A DNA stretch of 24,453 bases, from the NCBI GenBank assembly GCA_017480485.1, contig JAFVAN010000014.1, positions 1 to 24,453 of the forward strand, in the 5' to 3' direction. This document shows positions 16,478-23,493 of the stretch, in pieces. The notes below the pieces were generated by a model that was not told the DNA's origin, did no database searches, and saw only the letters and a list, made by a program, of their open reading frames with translations. Source of the DNA: Ruminococcus sp. (GTDB taxonomy: Bacteria; Bacillota_A; Clostridia; Oscillospirales; Ruminococcaceae). Position numbers and translations under genes: made by a program. Each line of letters begins with the position of its first letter. Position 1 is the first letter of the stretch.

Positions 16478-16511
16478 GGCATTGTACATTCACGGCCAAA
16501 TGCTGTATAAT
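16478..16511 (+). promoter_or_regulatory. Promoter of second reductase and alcohol dehydrogenase, with shared motif
   Basis: TTGTAC (16482-16487) and TATAAT (16506-16511) are 18 bp apart. GGCATTGTACA (16478-16488) overlaps the -35 exactly as at 14483-14493. Confidence 0.7.
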
Positions 16512-16541
16512 TATGACAAGAAAAGCTGTGAGGTGCATTTT

Positions 16542-17383
16542 ATGGATATGATAACGCTTGCAAACGGAGTGCAGATGCCGATGCTCGGCTTCGGCACATT
16601 TATGATAAAGCAGGACTGCGAGGAGCACATTGCAGACGCCCTGAAGCTCGGCTATCGGCTGATCGACACAGCGGCCTCCTACTTTAACGAGGAGGCTATC
16701 GGCAGGGCGATACGTCAAAGCGGCATACCCCGCCAGGAGCTGTTTGTCACCTCTAAAGTCTGGGTGCAGGACGCAGGGTATGAGAGCACCCTCAAAGCCT
16801 TTGACCGCTCGCTTAAAGCCCTCGGCCTCGATCATCTGGACTTATACCTTATCCACCAGCCCTATGGCGATTACTACGGCTCCTGGCGGGCTATGGAAAA
16901 GCTGATGAAGGAGGCTATATCAGGGCGATAGGAGTGTCAAACTTTTCCGCAGAGCGGGTGGTGGACTTGGCCCTATGCACCGACACCGCACCGATGGTAG
17001 ATCAGATCGAGCTGCACCCGTATCTTCCGCAGAATGACACTATTTCCGAGATACGAAAATACGGCTGTGTGCCCCAGGCCTGGGGGCCGCTCTGCGAGGG
17101 GCAGAGGGATATCTTCAATGATCCCGCCCTAAACGAAATTGGCAAGTCTCACGGAAAGACAGCGGCGCAGGCGGCGCTTAAATGGAACCTGCAAAGGGGC
17201 GTGGCGGTCATCCCGCGCTCGACAAAGCACGAGCACAGAGCAGAAAACCTCGATCTCGACTTTGCGCTGACCGATGAGGAGATGGAGAGGATATCAGCCC
17301 TCGACATCGGCCACAGCGAGATAATCGACCACCGCTGCGCACACACGGCGCGGCAGCTTATCAACCGGAAAATACATAATTGA
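16542..17383 (+). pseudogene. Second aldo/keto reductase, broken by a one-base frameshift
   Basis: The first frame (16542-16931) encodes an AKR N-terminus with all tetrad residues: Asp42, Tyr47, Lys72 and His105. After Lys-Glu at codon 124 the reading shifts and ends at TAG 16929-16931. The expected continuation, beginning [11 protein letters not shown], is present in another frame and runs to 17383. Adding one G near 16911-16914 (GAGGCT to GAGGGCT) restores a protein of about 280 residues. As read, the first product lacks half of the barrel and the cofactor-site segment, so it should not work. Sequencing error is a realistic alternative. The alcohol dehydrogenase follows after 14 bp. Confidence 0.88.
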
Positions 17384-17397
17384 CGGAGGAGATCATC

Positions 17398-18558
17398 ATG
17401 AACACTTTCACTTATTCTTATCCCGTAAAGGTATATTTCGGGGAGGGCGCGGCTAAGGCAAACCTGCCCGCCGAGCTTGCAAAATACGGCAAAACTGTCA
17501 TGCTCGCCTACGGCGGGGGCTCGGTGAAAAAGGTCGGGATATTTGACGAGATAGCAGGTGTCCTCGAAGCCGCAGGAAAGACGGTCATCGAGTTCGGCGG
17601 GATAATGCCCAACCCGACCTACGCCAAGGTGCAGGAGGGCGCAAGGCTCGCAAAGGAGAAGAAGGTCGATCTCATCCTTGCCCTGGGCGGCGGCTCGGTC
17701 ATCGACTGCTGCAAGATAATCTCGGCCCAGGCGAAGCTCTCGGAGGACATCCGGGAATATGAATACGGCAAGGGCAAGGTGCCCACAGACTTCATCCCCA
17801 TGGGTGCCATAGTCACGGCCTTCGGCACAGGGGCCGAGCAGAACAACGGCGCAGTCATCACCCACGAGGACAGGAGGCTTAAAGCTGCACTTTGGGGGGC
17901 CTTCCACAGCTTTGCCATACTCGACCCCGAGTACACCATGACCATGCCCTTTAAGCAGGTTATCTCGGGCGCCTTCGACAGCCTTTCACACTGCATGGAA
18001 ACATACCTCGGCAGCCCCCGCACGACAAATCTTTCCGACGAAATAAACGAAGCGGTGATGCGTAATATCATCAAAAATATCCGCGCCACCATTGCCGACC
18101 CCGAGGATAAATTGGCCCGCAGCGAGCTTATCTGGGCGGCGGCTATTGCAGAAAACGGCATACTGAAAATAGGCAAGATCACCGACTTCCAGTGCCACAT
18201 GATAGAGCATCAGCTGGGCGCATACACCGACTGCAATCACGGGCAGGGGCTGGCGGTCATCCATCCTGTGCTGTATCGGCATATCTACAAGGCGGCCCCC
18301 GCCCAGTTTGCAAGGCTTGCGCAGAATGTGTGGGGCATTTCTCCCGACGGAAGGACCGAGGAACAGCTTGCGCTTACAGGAATTGAAGCGCTTGCGGAGT
18401 TCATTAAGGAGATAGGTCTGCCAACAAAGCTCGGTGAGATGAGTATCTCGGCCGATACCGATCTCCGTGCGATAGCGGATTCAACGGTAATAACAAAGGG
18501 CTGCTGCAAAAGGCTCGGCGCAGACGAGATATTTGAGATACTGAGAGAGTGCGTTTAA
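17398..18558 (+). CDS. Iron-containing alcohol dehydrogenase, YqhD/butanol dehydrogenase type
   Basis: The enzyme should reduce aldehydes to alcohols, probably with NADPH, in the cytosol. The 386-residue protein has GGGS cofactor loops in both the N-terminal region (YGGGSVKK) and at GGGSVIDCC. The metal ligands are Asp194, His198, His267 and His281, at the same spacing and numbering as E. coli YqhD. ATG at 17398 is chosen because GGAGGAG lies about 7 bp upstream; a TTG at 17380 also opens the frame. It sits 14 bp behind the second reductase, so the two were probably one transcript. YqhD-type enzymes act on many short aldehydes; the actual substrate is not evident. Confidence 0.94.
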   Translation: MNTFTYSYPVKVYFGEGAAKANLPAELAKYGKTVMLAYGGGSVKKVGIFDEIAGVLEAAGKTVIEFGGIMPNPTYAKVQEGARLAKEKKVDLILALGGGSVIDCCKIISAQAKLSEDIREYEYGKGKVPTDFIPMGAIVTAFGTGAEQNNGAVITHEDRRLKAALWGAFHSFAILDPEYTMTMPFKQVISGAFDSLSHCMETYLGSPRTTNLSDEINEAVMRNIIKNIRATIADPEDKLARSELIWAAAIAENGILKIGKITDFQCHMIEHQLGAYTDCNHGQGLAVIHPVLYRHIYKAAPAQFARLAQNVWGISPDGRTEEQLALTGIEALAEFIKEIGLPTKLGEMSISADTDLRAIADSTVITKGCCKRLGADEIFEILRECV

Positions 18559-18615
18559 CAGAAGGATGTTCTGCGAAAAGAATTGCAGTTATCTCGGCGA
18601 TATAGAAGTAAAGCA

Positions 18616-18651
18616 AAGGCACTTCTGTCAGTTCCCTGACAAAAGTGCCTT
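18616..18651 (+). terminator. Hairpin downstream of the alcohol dehydrogenase
   Basis: The arms at 18616-18631 and 18636-18651 pair at 15 of 16 positions with a TTCC loop. The T-tract is weak (TATTTGAATTT). The rest of 18559-18749 shows nothing else. Confidence 0.7.
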
Positions 18652-18769
18652 ATTTGAATTTATCCCGATTTGTTTGTGTGTTGCTGACAGATATCCGGCG
18701 GAAAATGCCCTATGAAGCTCTGCCTGTCGGTTTTTGCTGAAATGGAGATTTACTTGGTCTTGACGGATT

Positions 18770-19330
18770 TTACAGAGCTGTAGCTGCCGTCTTCCGTGCA
18801 GGCAGCTTCTGTGACATTCTCCTTAAAATATTTCCTGAGTCGGAGCACACAGCCCTAAAGCGGCATTCCACCCAGGGCTCCTCGTCTTCAGAAGAAGCGA
18901 TAACGCTGCCGCTTTCGGATTCTTTTCCATTGCAATACCAGACAAATCCGGCGGTATCAAAATTATGGCCCTTATATATCGGCTCGTAATAGAGATCCGA
19001 GCAATCGGAGCAGGTATATCTCATAAGTCCGTGCTCTGTGCAGGTGGGGGCCTTTTCGAGCTGGGAGGTATAGCTATGCTCGGACAGCTCCACATCGAGC
19101 CTGTTGTAGAAAAAGCCGTTTTCTATCGCATACTGCTCCGCAGGAGAGCCGGACATACACTCGATCCTTACCGTCCCGTCCTCAAACAGCGTACACTCAT
19201 AATCCCCTGAAACAAACTCATCTGCGCTTGCGGTTATCTCAAATGTTTCCGTGACTCCCTCAGGCAGCGCTGCCGCCATGCCAAACAGCATAGCGGAGGA
19301 CAGCGCGGCCGCCAACAGCTTTTTGAACAT
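18770..19330 (-). CDS. Secreted protein with Cys-rich surface-protein module, 3' frameshift likely
   Basis: The 186-residue reading frame starts with a signal peptide (FKKLLAAALSSAMLFGMAAA) and probable cleavage near ITASA-D. One copy of the module C-T-x-H-G-x(3)-Y-T-C-S-x-C...G-H occurs around residues 95-125; it is common in clostridial cell-surface proteins. The last residues look non-coding, while another frame continues as KENVTEAACTEDGS...VKTK to a stop at 18750. One extra T in the minus-strand run at 18825-18828 would join them. ATG at 19330 is preferred (GGAG and GAGG upstream) over 19354. A GEMM-like riboswitch candidate lies in the leader. The function is unknown. Confidence 0.75.
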   Translation of the reverse strand: MFKKLLAAALSSAMLFGMAAALPEGVTETFEITASADEFVSGDYECTLFEDGTVRIECMSGSPAEQYAIENGFFYNRLDVELSEHSYTSQLEKAPTCTEHGLMRYTCSDCSDLYYEPIYKGHNFDTAGFVWYCNGKESESGSVIASSEDEEPWVECRFRAVCSDSGNILRRMSQKLPARKTAATAL

Positions 19331-19409
19331 ATCCTCACTCTCCTTACAGAACAAACAACGACCCCCGAACGCATTGCCGGATCGCCGCCCTTCACAAACT
19401 GTTGTTCAT

Positions 19410-19481
19410 GGCAAACGGCTGTCATGCCTCTCGGCACAGACCCTTCGGCTCTGCGTCATTGCCTTTCGGCAATTTTACTAA
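19410..19481 (-). ncRNA. Candidate GEMM/c-di-GMP-I-like riboswitch
   Basis: Read on the minus strand the order matches the GEMM-I aptamer: GTAAA (weak P1 strand), a 6-bp stem with GAAA tetraloop (19458-19473), GACGCAGAGCC, GAA, GGGTCTG, a 4-bp stem with GAGA loop (19425-19436), then TGACAGCC and GTTTGCC. The family carries GACGCAAAGCC and TAGCC...GTTGCC at the same places. P1 is weak and the base aligned to the ligand-contacting G20 seems to be A. No clear terminator follows. The nearest TTGACA (19505-19510) would place the transcript start inside P1, so the promoter is unresolved. Confidence 0.5.
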
Positions 19482-19634
19482 AAATGTTATTAATAGGAAG
19501 GATTTGTCAATAGCTTGAGGGCGCTTAAATGGCTTTCTGTGCCTGCTATGCTCTTCCATACCGCGTATACAGAGCTTTGCTTGTCCCAGGTCATCACGGC
19601 AGGCAAGACCATTCAGAGCGCTCGCCTCCTGCCT
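19482..19634. other. Intergenic stretch, no gene seen
   Basis: Short open frames lack ribosome binding sites and sensible composition. A GGCAGG/CCTGCC inverted repeat near 19593-19634 is the only structure noted. It lies just beyond the corrected end of the gene at 19635-20529 but has no T-tract. Confidence 0.4.
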
Positions 19635-19770
19635 TCAATACTCGACCGGGACAGTCGCATACCCCCCGTAGTCTATGTTTTTGTCCTTGTCTGTGTTCGG
19701 GTCGGGATACTGCCCTATGCAGCTGCCCTCTCCAAGACGAAACCGGGAAAAGGTCACATTGCCGTCCTTC

Positions 19771-20529
19771 TCAAGCATATACGCTGCTTACATAGAAGGA
19801 AAATGTCTTGTAGTTCTCCACATTGAAGGAGATCTGAACATCGGTGCTGTCGCCAAAGAGCAAGCCCTCGGAGTACAGCGTGTTCATGATATTGATCATA
19901 GAATCTTCGTCCTGAGCATTGGTGATAACATCTACGCAGTATGCGTTGAAGGCGTTCTCCAAAAGCTCCGTAGAGGTGGCCGCCTTTGGAGCAACGCCGT
20001 CATAGGCGTATTCGCCGGCAGGCAGATCAAGGCCAATATCCACAATGGCAATGGCAGTTTTCTCAAGAGAGAAGGTCAGCTTTTTCGCGCCGTTCAGCTC
20101 GATCTCGCTGAGCAGATACCCTCTGTGGTTCCCGATATTGACCTCTTTTACTAACGTTCCGTCGGCATAAACGCTCAACAATCCATTTTCCCAGTTAGGG
20201 TCGGCGTCGTCGATAATGATCGTTGCAAAGGATATCTTGCTTATGCCGCTGACATCAAAGGATACCTCCGAGTGCTCGTTATACGAGCTGTCCTTGCTTC
20301 CCATTATGATCGCATAAGGATAAACGCGCCCCTCAACGTGGACGTCGGCGTTTTGCGTAACAAGCTCTACTCCATCTGCATCATACCCCGAGGAAATAAA
20401 CTGCTCCGCCGTCATCGCCGCCGATGCAGTAATAACTGTCTCGGGCAGCATCGACACTGTCCCGGTAAACGAGAACAGCAGCAGCGCCAGAGCGATCATA
20501 TATTCTGAAACTTTTTTAGTCATTTTCAT
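19771..20529 (-). CDS. Secreted protein of unknown function, 3' frameshift likely
   Basis: The 252-residue frame begins with a signal peptide (hydrophobic stretch after MKMTKK, probable cleavage after VITASAA). A beta-rich region similar in pattern to carbohydrate-binding NPCBM-like domains follows (V-S-F-D-V-S-G...I-S-F-A-T...V-Y-A-D-G-x-L-V), but the family is not certain. The frame stops at 19771. A second frame continues directly as Y-M-L-E-K-D-G-N-V-T-F-S...V-P-V-E-Y to a stop at 19635, so one extra base near 19775-19785 probably breaks the gene. ATG at 20529 is chosen for the signal peptide and AAAGG upstream. It lies just upstream of the other secreted gene, in the same direction. Confidence 0.72.
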   Translation of the reverse strand: MKMTKKVSEYMIALALLLFSFTGTVSMLPETVITASAAMTAEQFISSGYDADGVELVTQNADVHVEGRVYPYAIIMGSKDSSYNEHSEVSFDVSGISKISFATIIIDDADPNWENGLLSVYADGTLVKEVNIGNHRGYLLSEIELNGAKKLTFSLEKTAIAIVDIGLDLPAGEYAYDGVAPKAATSTELLENAFNAYCVDVITNAQDEDSMINIMNTLYSEGLLFGDSTDVQISFNVENYKTFSFYVSSVYA

Positions 20530-20581
20530 ATTCTTCTGCCTTTCGGAAAAATTCGGGCCGACCCGAGGCTTATATACCACC

Positions 20582-20590
20582 ATTATAGCA
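20582..20590 (-). promoter_or_regulatory. Extended -10 promoter of the 20529 gene
   Basis: On the minus strand TGCTATAAT is an extended -10 element about 50 bp before the start codon. No good -35 is seen at the usual distance. Confidence 0.6.
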
Positions 20591-20644
20591 TATACAATGG
20601 CGAATACTTTTAACAATCTTTTCCAAAATCGTAGGTTAAAAATG

Positions 20645-20670
20645 ACCGCTTTGCTGTGGGGCAAAGCGGT
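20645..20670 (-). terminator. Terminator after the 20760-21398 lipoprotein gene
   Basis: A perfect 10-bp stem (ACCGCTTTGC/GCAAAGCGGT) is followed on the minus strand by CATTTTT. It also has TTTT on the plus strand. Confidence 0.75.
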
Positions 20671-20759
20671 TTTAGTGTGCTTATGGAACGAGGGCATTTA
20701 TGCTCTGACAAAACAAGAGAAAAGCATGATATGTTTTCTGAACGCCTTAAAGCAATTAT

Positions 20760-21398
20760 TCATTCCCCCCACAGCCTGTCAAGGAAGATCTCGAAGGCCG
20801 ATCTGCCTTGGTCGTCGGGGTCGAAGTCAACGTCCTTGGCGTGCTGCTTCCACCTTGAGCTTTCGGGCAGGATGGCATAGCCAAGGTTGTGCTTGCGCCA
20901 CTCGTAGACCATGTCGTCGGCGGTGCGGAAGCTCTCGTAGTCGCTTCCGTGGATGGGGTGGGTGTCCAGCAGCTGCTGACAGATGATCTTCATGTCCGCG
21001 GCGTTCGTGACCCTGTAGGAGTCGATTATCCGCCAGTTGTCCTCGGTGTATTGGGCCTCGAAGTCCTCGCCGCCGTAAACAAAGGCGTAGGTCGTCCCCG
21101 CGCCGTCAGTGTCCCGAAAGCATAGCTCCTCGGGAGAGCTCAGCAGGCCCTGCTCTGCCTCTGAGCTTTCGTCTGTCGGGGGCTCTTCCTCGGGGGTCGG
21201 CGCAGTCTCGGCTGGGGGCTCTGTCGGGGCTTTCTCTTCGTCCCGGGAGGCGGCGGACTTCCCCTCCTTTTCCGTCTGTCGGGAGGTGGTGGTAGGGGCG
21301 GCACCCGCAGTCTCCGAAGGGCTGTTGTCCAAACTGCTCCCGTCGCTCCCGCAGCCCGCCAGCCCAAGGCAGACTACCAGCGCTATAAGCTTTTTCAA
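20760..21398 (-). CDS. Small lipoprotein with acidic Pro/Glu/Thr linker
   Basis: The 212-residue protein has a lipobox LAGC (Cys16 lipidated), a long disordered linker rich in Pro, Glu, Thr and Ser (about residues 20-88), and a compact C-terminal domain of about 120 residues with W-R-I-I-D-S-Y-R-V-T-N-A-A-D-M near its centre. The start is TTG at 21398; no ATG fits, and a GGGGGAGG ribosome binding site lies just upstream. It has its own promoter and terminator. The build (lipobox, linker, globular end) resembles the lipoprotein at 440-2221, but the domains are not clearly related. The function is unknown. Confidence 0.8.
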   Translation of the reverse strand: MKKLIALVVCLGLAGCGSDGSSLDNSPSETAGAAPTTTSRQTEKEGKSAASRDEEKAPTEPPAETAPTPEEEPPTDESSEAEQGLLSSPEELCFRDTDGAGTTYAFVYGGEDFEAQYTEDNWRIIDSYRVTNAADMKIICQQLLDTHPIHGSDYESFRTADDMVYEWRKHNLGYAILPESSRWKQHAKDVDFDPDDQGRSAFEIFLDRLWGE

Positions 21399-21433
21399 TG
21401 CCCCTCCCCCCTTTCGCTTTGCTTGTTATTTTT

Positions 21434-21462
21434 AATGTACCACAGAAAGGCCTTGCCGTCAA
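21434..21462 (-). promoter_or_regulatory. Promoter of the 21398 lipoprotein gene
   Basis: TTGACG (minus strand, 21457-21462) and TACATT (21434-21439) have a 17-bp spacer. A family B repeat begins about 4 bp beyond the -35 box. Confidence 0.65.
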
Positions 21463-21465
21463 GTG

Positions 21466-21535
21466 GCGGTGCCCCGTCGGGGCAAGTCGCGTGCCGCCGG
21501 CAAGCCAGCTTACAACTGTGTGATGCACGGTGGCT
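21466..21535. repeat. Family B repeat, single copy
   Basis: The core CGGTGCCCCGTCGGGGCAAG is followed by TCGCGTG, then a CCGCCGGCAAGCCAGC block and TTACAACTGTG, as at the end of the 12.1-kb array. The hairpin loop base differs (GTC instead of GAC). Confidence 0.7.
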
Positions 21536-21568
21536 CGGCTATAGGCTTGTTATATACTCTAAGGCCAT

Positions 21569-21599
21569 AAAAAAGGATGGGGCGCGCAGCCTCATCCTT
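21569..21599 (-). terminator. Terminator of the transhydrogenase operon
   Basis: On the minus strand AAGGATG and CATCCTT (plus-strand 21593-21599 and 21573-21579) form a stem with inner GG/CC pairs, followed by a run of T residues. It lies about 30 bp after the pntB stop. Confidence 0.85.
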
Positions 21600-21626
21600 C
21601 TGTGGCTTGTTTTGTTTTTTTCTCCC

Positions 21627-23063
21627 TCACTCCTCCGCGAACTCGCTTACCAGCGCGGAAACGGTGGCCTTGGCGTCGCCGTAGATCATGACGGTGTTGT
21701 CGTTTGTGAAGAGCGGGTTCTCAACTCCCGAGAAGCCCGTACCCTTGCCGCGCTTCAGCACGAAGACCGTTCTGGCCTCAAAGGCGTTGATGATGGGCAT
21801 ACCGTACAGCGGCGAGCTTTCGTCCGTCAGCGCCGAGGGGTTAACAACGTCATTGGCACCGATGACGATGGCAACATCTGTGTTCGACATCTGGGGGTTC
21901 ATTTCGTCAGCCGTTTTCAGCTGCTCGTAAGGTACATTCGCCTCGGCCAGCAGTACGTTCATGTGGCCGGGCATTCTTCCCGCAACAGGGTGTATCGCAA
22001 AGCTTACCTCCGCGCCGTTTTCTTCCAGCTTGTCGCAGAGCTCCTTGACCGCGTGCTGGGCCTGCGCAACAGCCATGCCATAGCCCGGGATAAAGACAAC
22101 AGAGCTTGCGGCCTCGAGTATCAGATATGCGTCCTCAACAGATATTGCCTTCGGCTCCTTGTGCTCTCCGCTTGCACCCTTCTTCGAGCTTGCGCCGAAG
22201 GACGAGAACAGCAGGGCGGTCAAGGTCCTGTTCATGGCCTTGCACATTATGAGCGTCAGGATAAGTCCAGATGTTCCCACAAGACAGCCCGAAACCACCA
22301 GCACCGAGTTGCTCATAGCAAGACCCGCAAAGGCCGCCGCAAGGCCCGAAAAAGCGTTCAAAAGCGAGATGATAACAGGCATATCTCCGCCGCCGATGGC
22401 AATGACCATCGTGAGACCAAGAATGAGATAAGCGGCAGTAGTGATGATAATTCCAATTTCGCCGATATTGCTGTCAACGACATCTCCGATGCTCAGCGCG
22501 TACATCACAACGCCACCCAAGCCGATTATCGCAAGAAGCGCATTGATGAAATTCTTCCCGGGAATAGAAATATTCTTCTTGAACATCTTCCCCGAAAGCT
22601 TGCCCCAAGCGACTACAGAGCCCGTGAAGGCTATCGCGCCGATGGCGATGGTCAAGCCCAGCGCAACGGAGCTGAACACGTTGATGCTCTTGTCCGTCAT
22701 GTACTGAGTCAGCGCCACCAGCAATGACGACAGACCGCCGAAGCCGTTGAACAGCGCAACCAGCTGAGGCATACCGGTCATCTCGACCTTTTTGGCCCAG
22801 ACAGCGCCTATCACACCGCCCAGCACGATAGCCGCAAGCGCCCAAAGATAGGCGTTTTTCGCTGGCCCCTCAGTCAGGGTGTCTGTCACGTTCTTTTCAA
22901 GCAGAACGGTCACAACTGCGATAAGCATACCAACGCTCGAAAGCAAATTGCCCTTCCGCGCAGTGTCGGCCTTTCCAAGCAGCTTTATGCCACGGATAAA
23001 AAGCACCGCCGAGACCATGTAAAGTATCGTCGTCAGGACGGTGCTGACGTTTTCCCAGCTCAC
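21627..23063 (-). CDS. pntB: NAD(P) transhydrogenase subunit beta
   Basis: PntB carries most of the membrane part of the proton-translocating transhydrogenase and the NADP(H)-binding domain III. The enzyme uses the proton gradient to drive hydride transfer from NADH to NADP+. The 478-residue protein has about nine hydrophobic helices in the first 270 residues. The C-terminal domain contains VVFIPGYGMAVAQAQHAVKE, HPVAGRMPGHMNVLLAEA and GANDVVNPSA, all family hallmarks. It starts with GTG and overlaps pntAB by four bases (GTGA), so translation is coupled. It is last in the operon. Confidence 0.97.
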   Translation of the reverse strand: MSWENVSTVLTTILYMVSAVLFIRGIKLLGKADTARKGNLLSSVGMLIAVVTVLLEKNVTDTLTEGPAKNAYLWALAAIVLGGVIGAVWAKKVEMTGMPQLVALFNGFGGLSSLLVALTQYMTDKSINVFSSVALGLTIAIGAIAFTGSVVAWGKLSGKMFKKNISIPGKNFINALLAIIGLGGVVMYALSIGDVVDSNIGEIGIIITTAAYLILGLTMVIAIGGGDMPVIISLLNAFSGLAAAFAGLAMSNSVLVVSGCLVGTSGLILTLIMCKAMNRTLTALLFSSFGASSKKGASGEHKEPKAISVEDAYLILEAASSVVFIPGYGMAVAQAQHAVKELCDKLEENGAEVSFAIHPVAGRMPGHMNVLLAEANVPYEQLKTADEMNPQMSNTDVAIVIGANDVVNPSALTDESSPLYGMPIINAFEARTVFVLKRGKGTGFSGVENPLFTNDNTVMIYGDAKATVSALVSEFAEE

Positions 23064-23422
23064 TTTTTATCCCCCTTTTTTGAAGTCAAAACAGCTGGCG
23101 CTGTATGACTATTATCGTTGTTGCTTTTCTGTTTTGACTTGAACATTCCAAGCATACGGTCCGTTACGAGGTAGCCGCCGATAACGTTGATGGTCGCAAG
23201 CACGATAGCCGCAAAGCCGCAGATGTTGCTGACCATGCCTTCGGTGTGCAGGGCGACTGCCGTTGCACTTATCGCGCCGACTATTGTAATGCCGGAGATG
23301 GCGTTCGTTCCGGACATCAGCGGCGTATGCAGCTGCGAGGGGACCTTGGATATCAGCTCAACGCCCAGAAATCCCGCGATAACGAACACGAAAACCAGCA
23401 GTAAAATTTCTCCTGTTGCCAT
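23060..23422 (-). CDS. pntAB: NAD(P) transhydrogenase subunit alpha part 2 (membrane part)
   Basis: This 120-residue protein holds three or four hydrophobic helices and supplies the alpha-subunit share of the proton channel. S-x-V-P-S-Q-L-H-T-P-L-M-S-G-T-N-A-I-S-G is the family signature. In E. coli this region is fused to PntA; here it is a separate gene, as in many other bacteria. The C-terminal tail is hydrophilic and lysine-rich. AAAGGAG precedes the ATG, and the stop overlaps pntB. Confidence 0.95.
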   Translation of the reverse strand: MATGEILLLVFVFVIAGFLGVELISKVPSQLHTPLMSGTNAISGITIVGAISATAVALHTEGMVSNICGFAAIVLATINVIGGYLVTDRMLGMFKSKQKSNNDNSHTAPAVLTSKKGDKK

Positions 23423-23493
23423 AAAAATTTTCTCCTTTGAAGTGTTGACCTCGCCGCCTGCGGCGGCTCGTAAAAGTGCGGAAAATAGCGCTT

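Noticed and set aside
21423..22727. 434-codon forward open frame opposite pntB
   Set aside because: It is antisense to a clear PntB. Its product has no family features and starts in a repeat.
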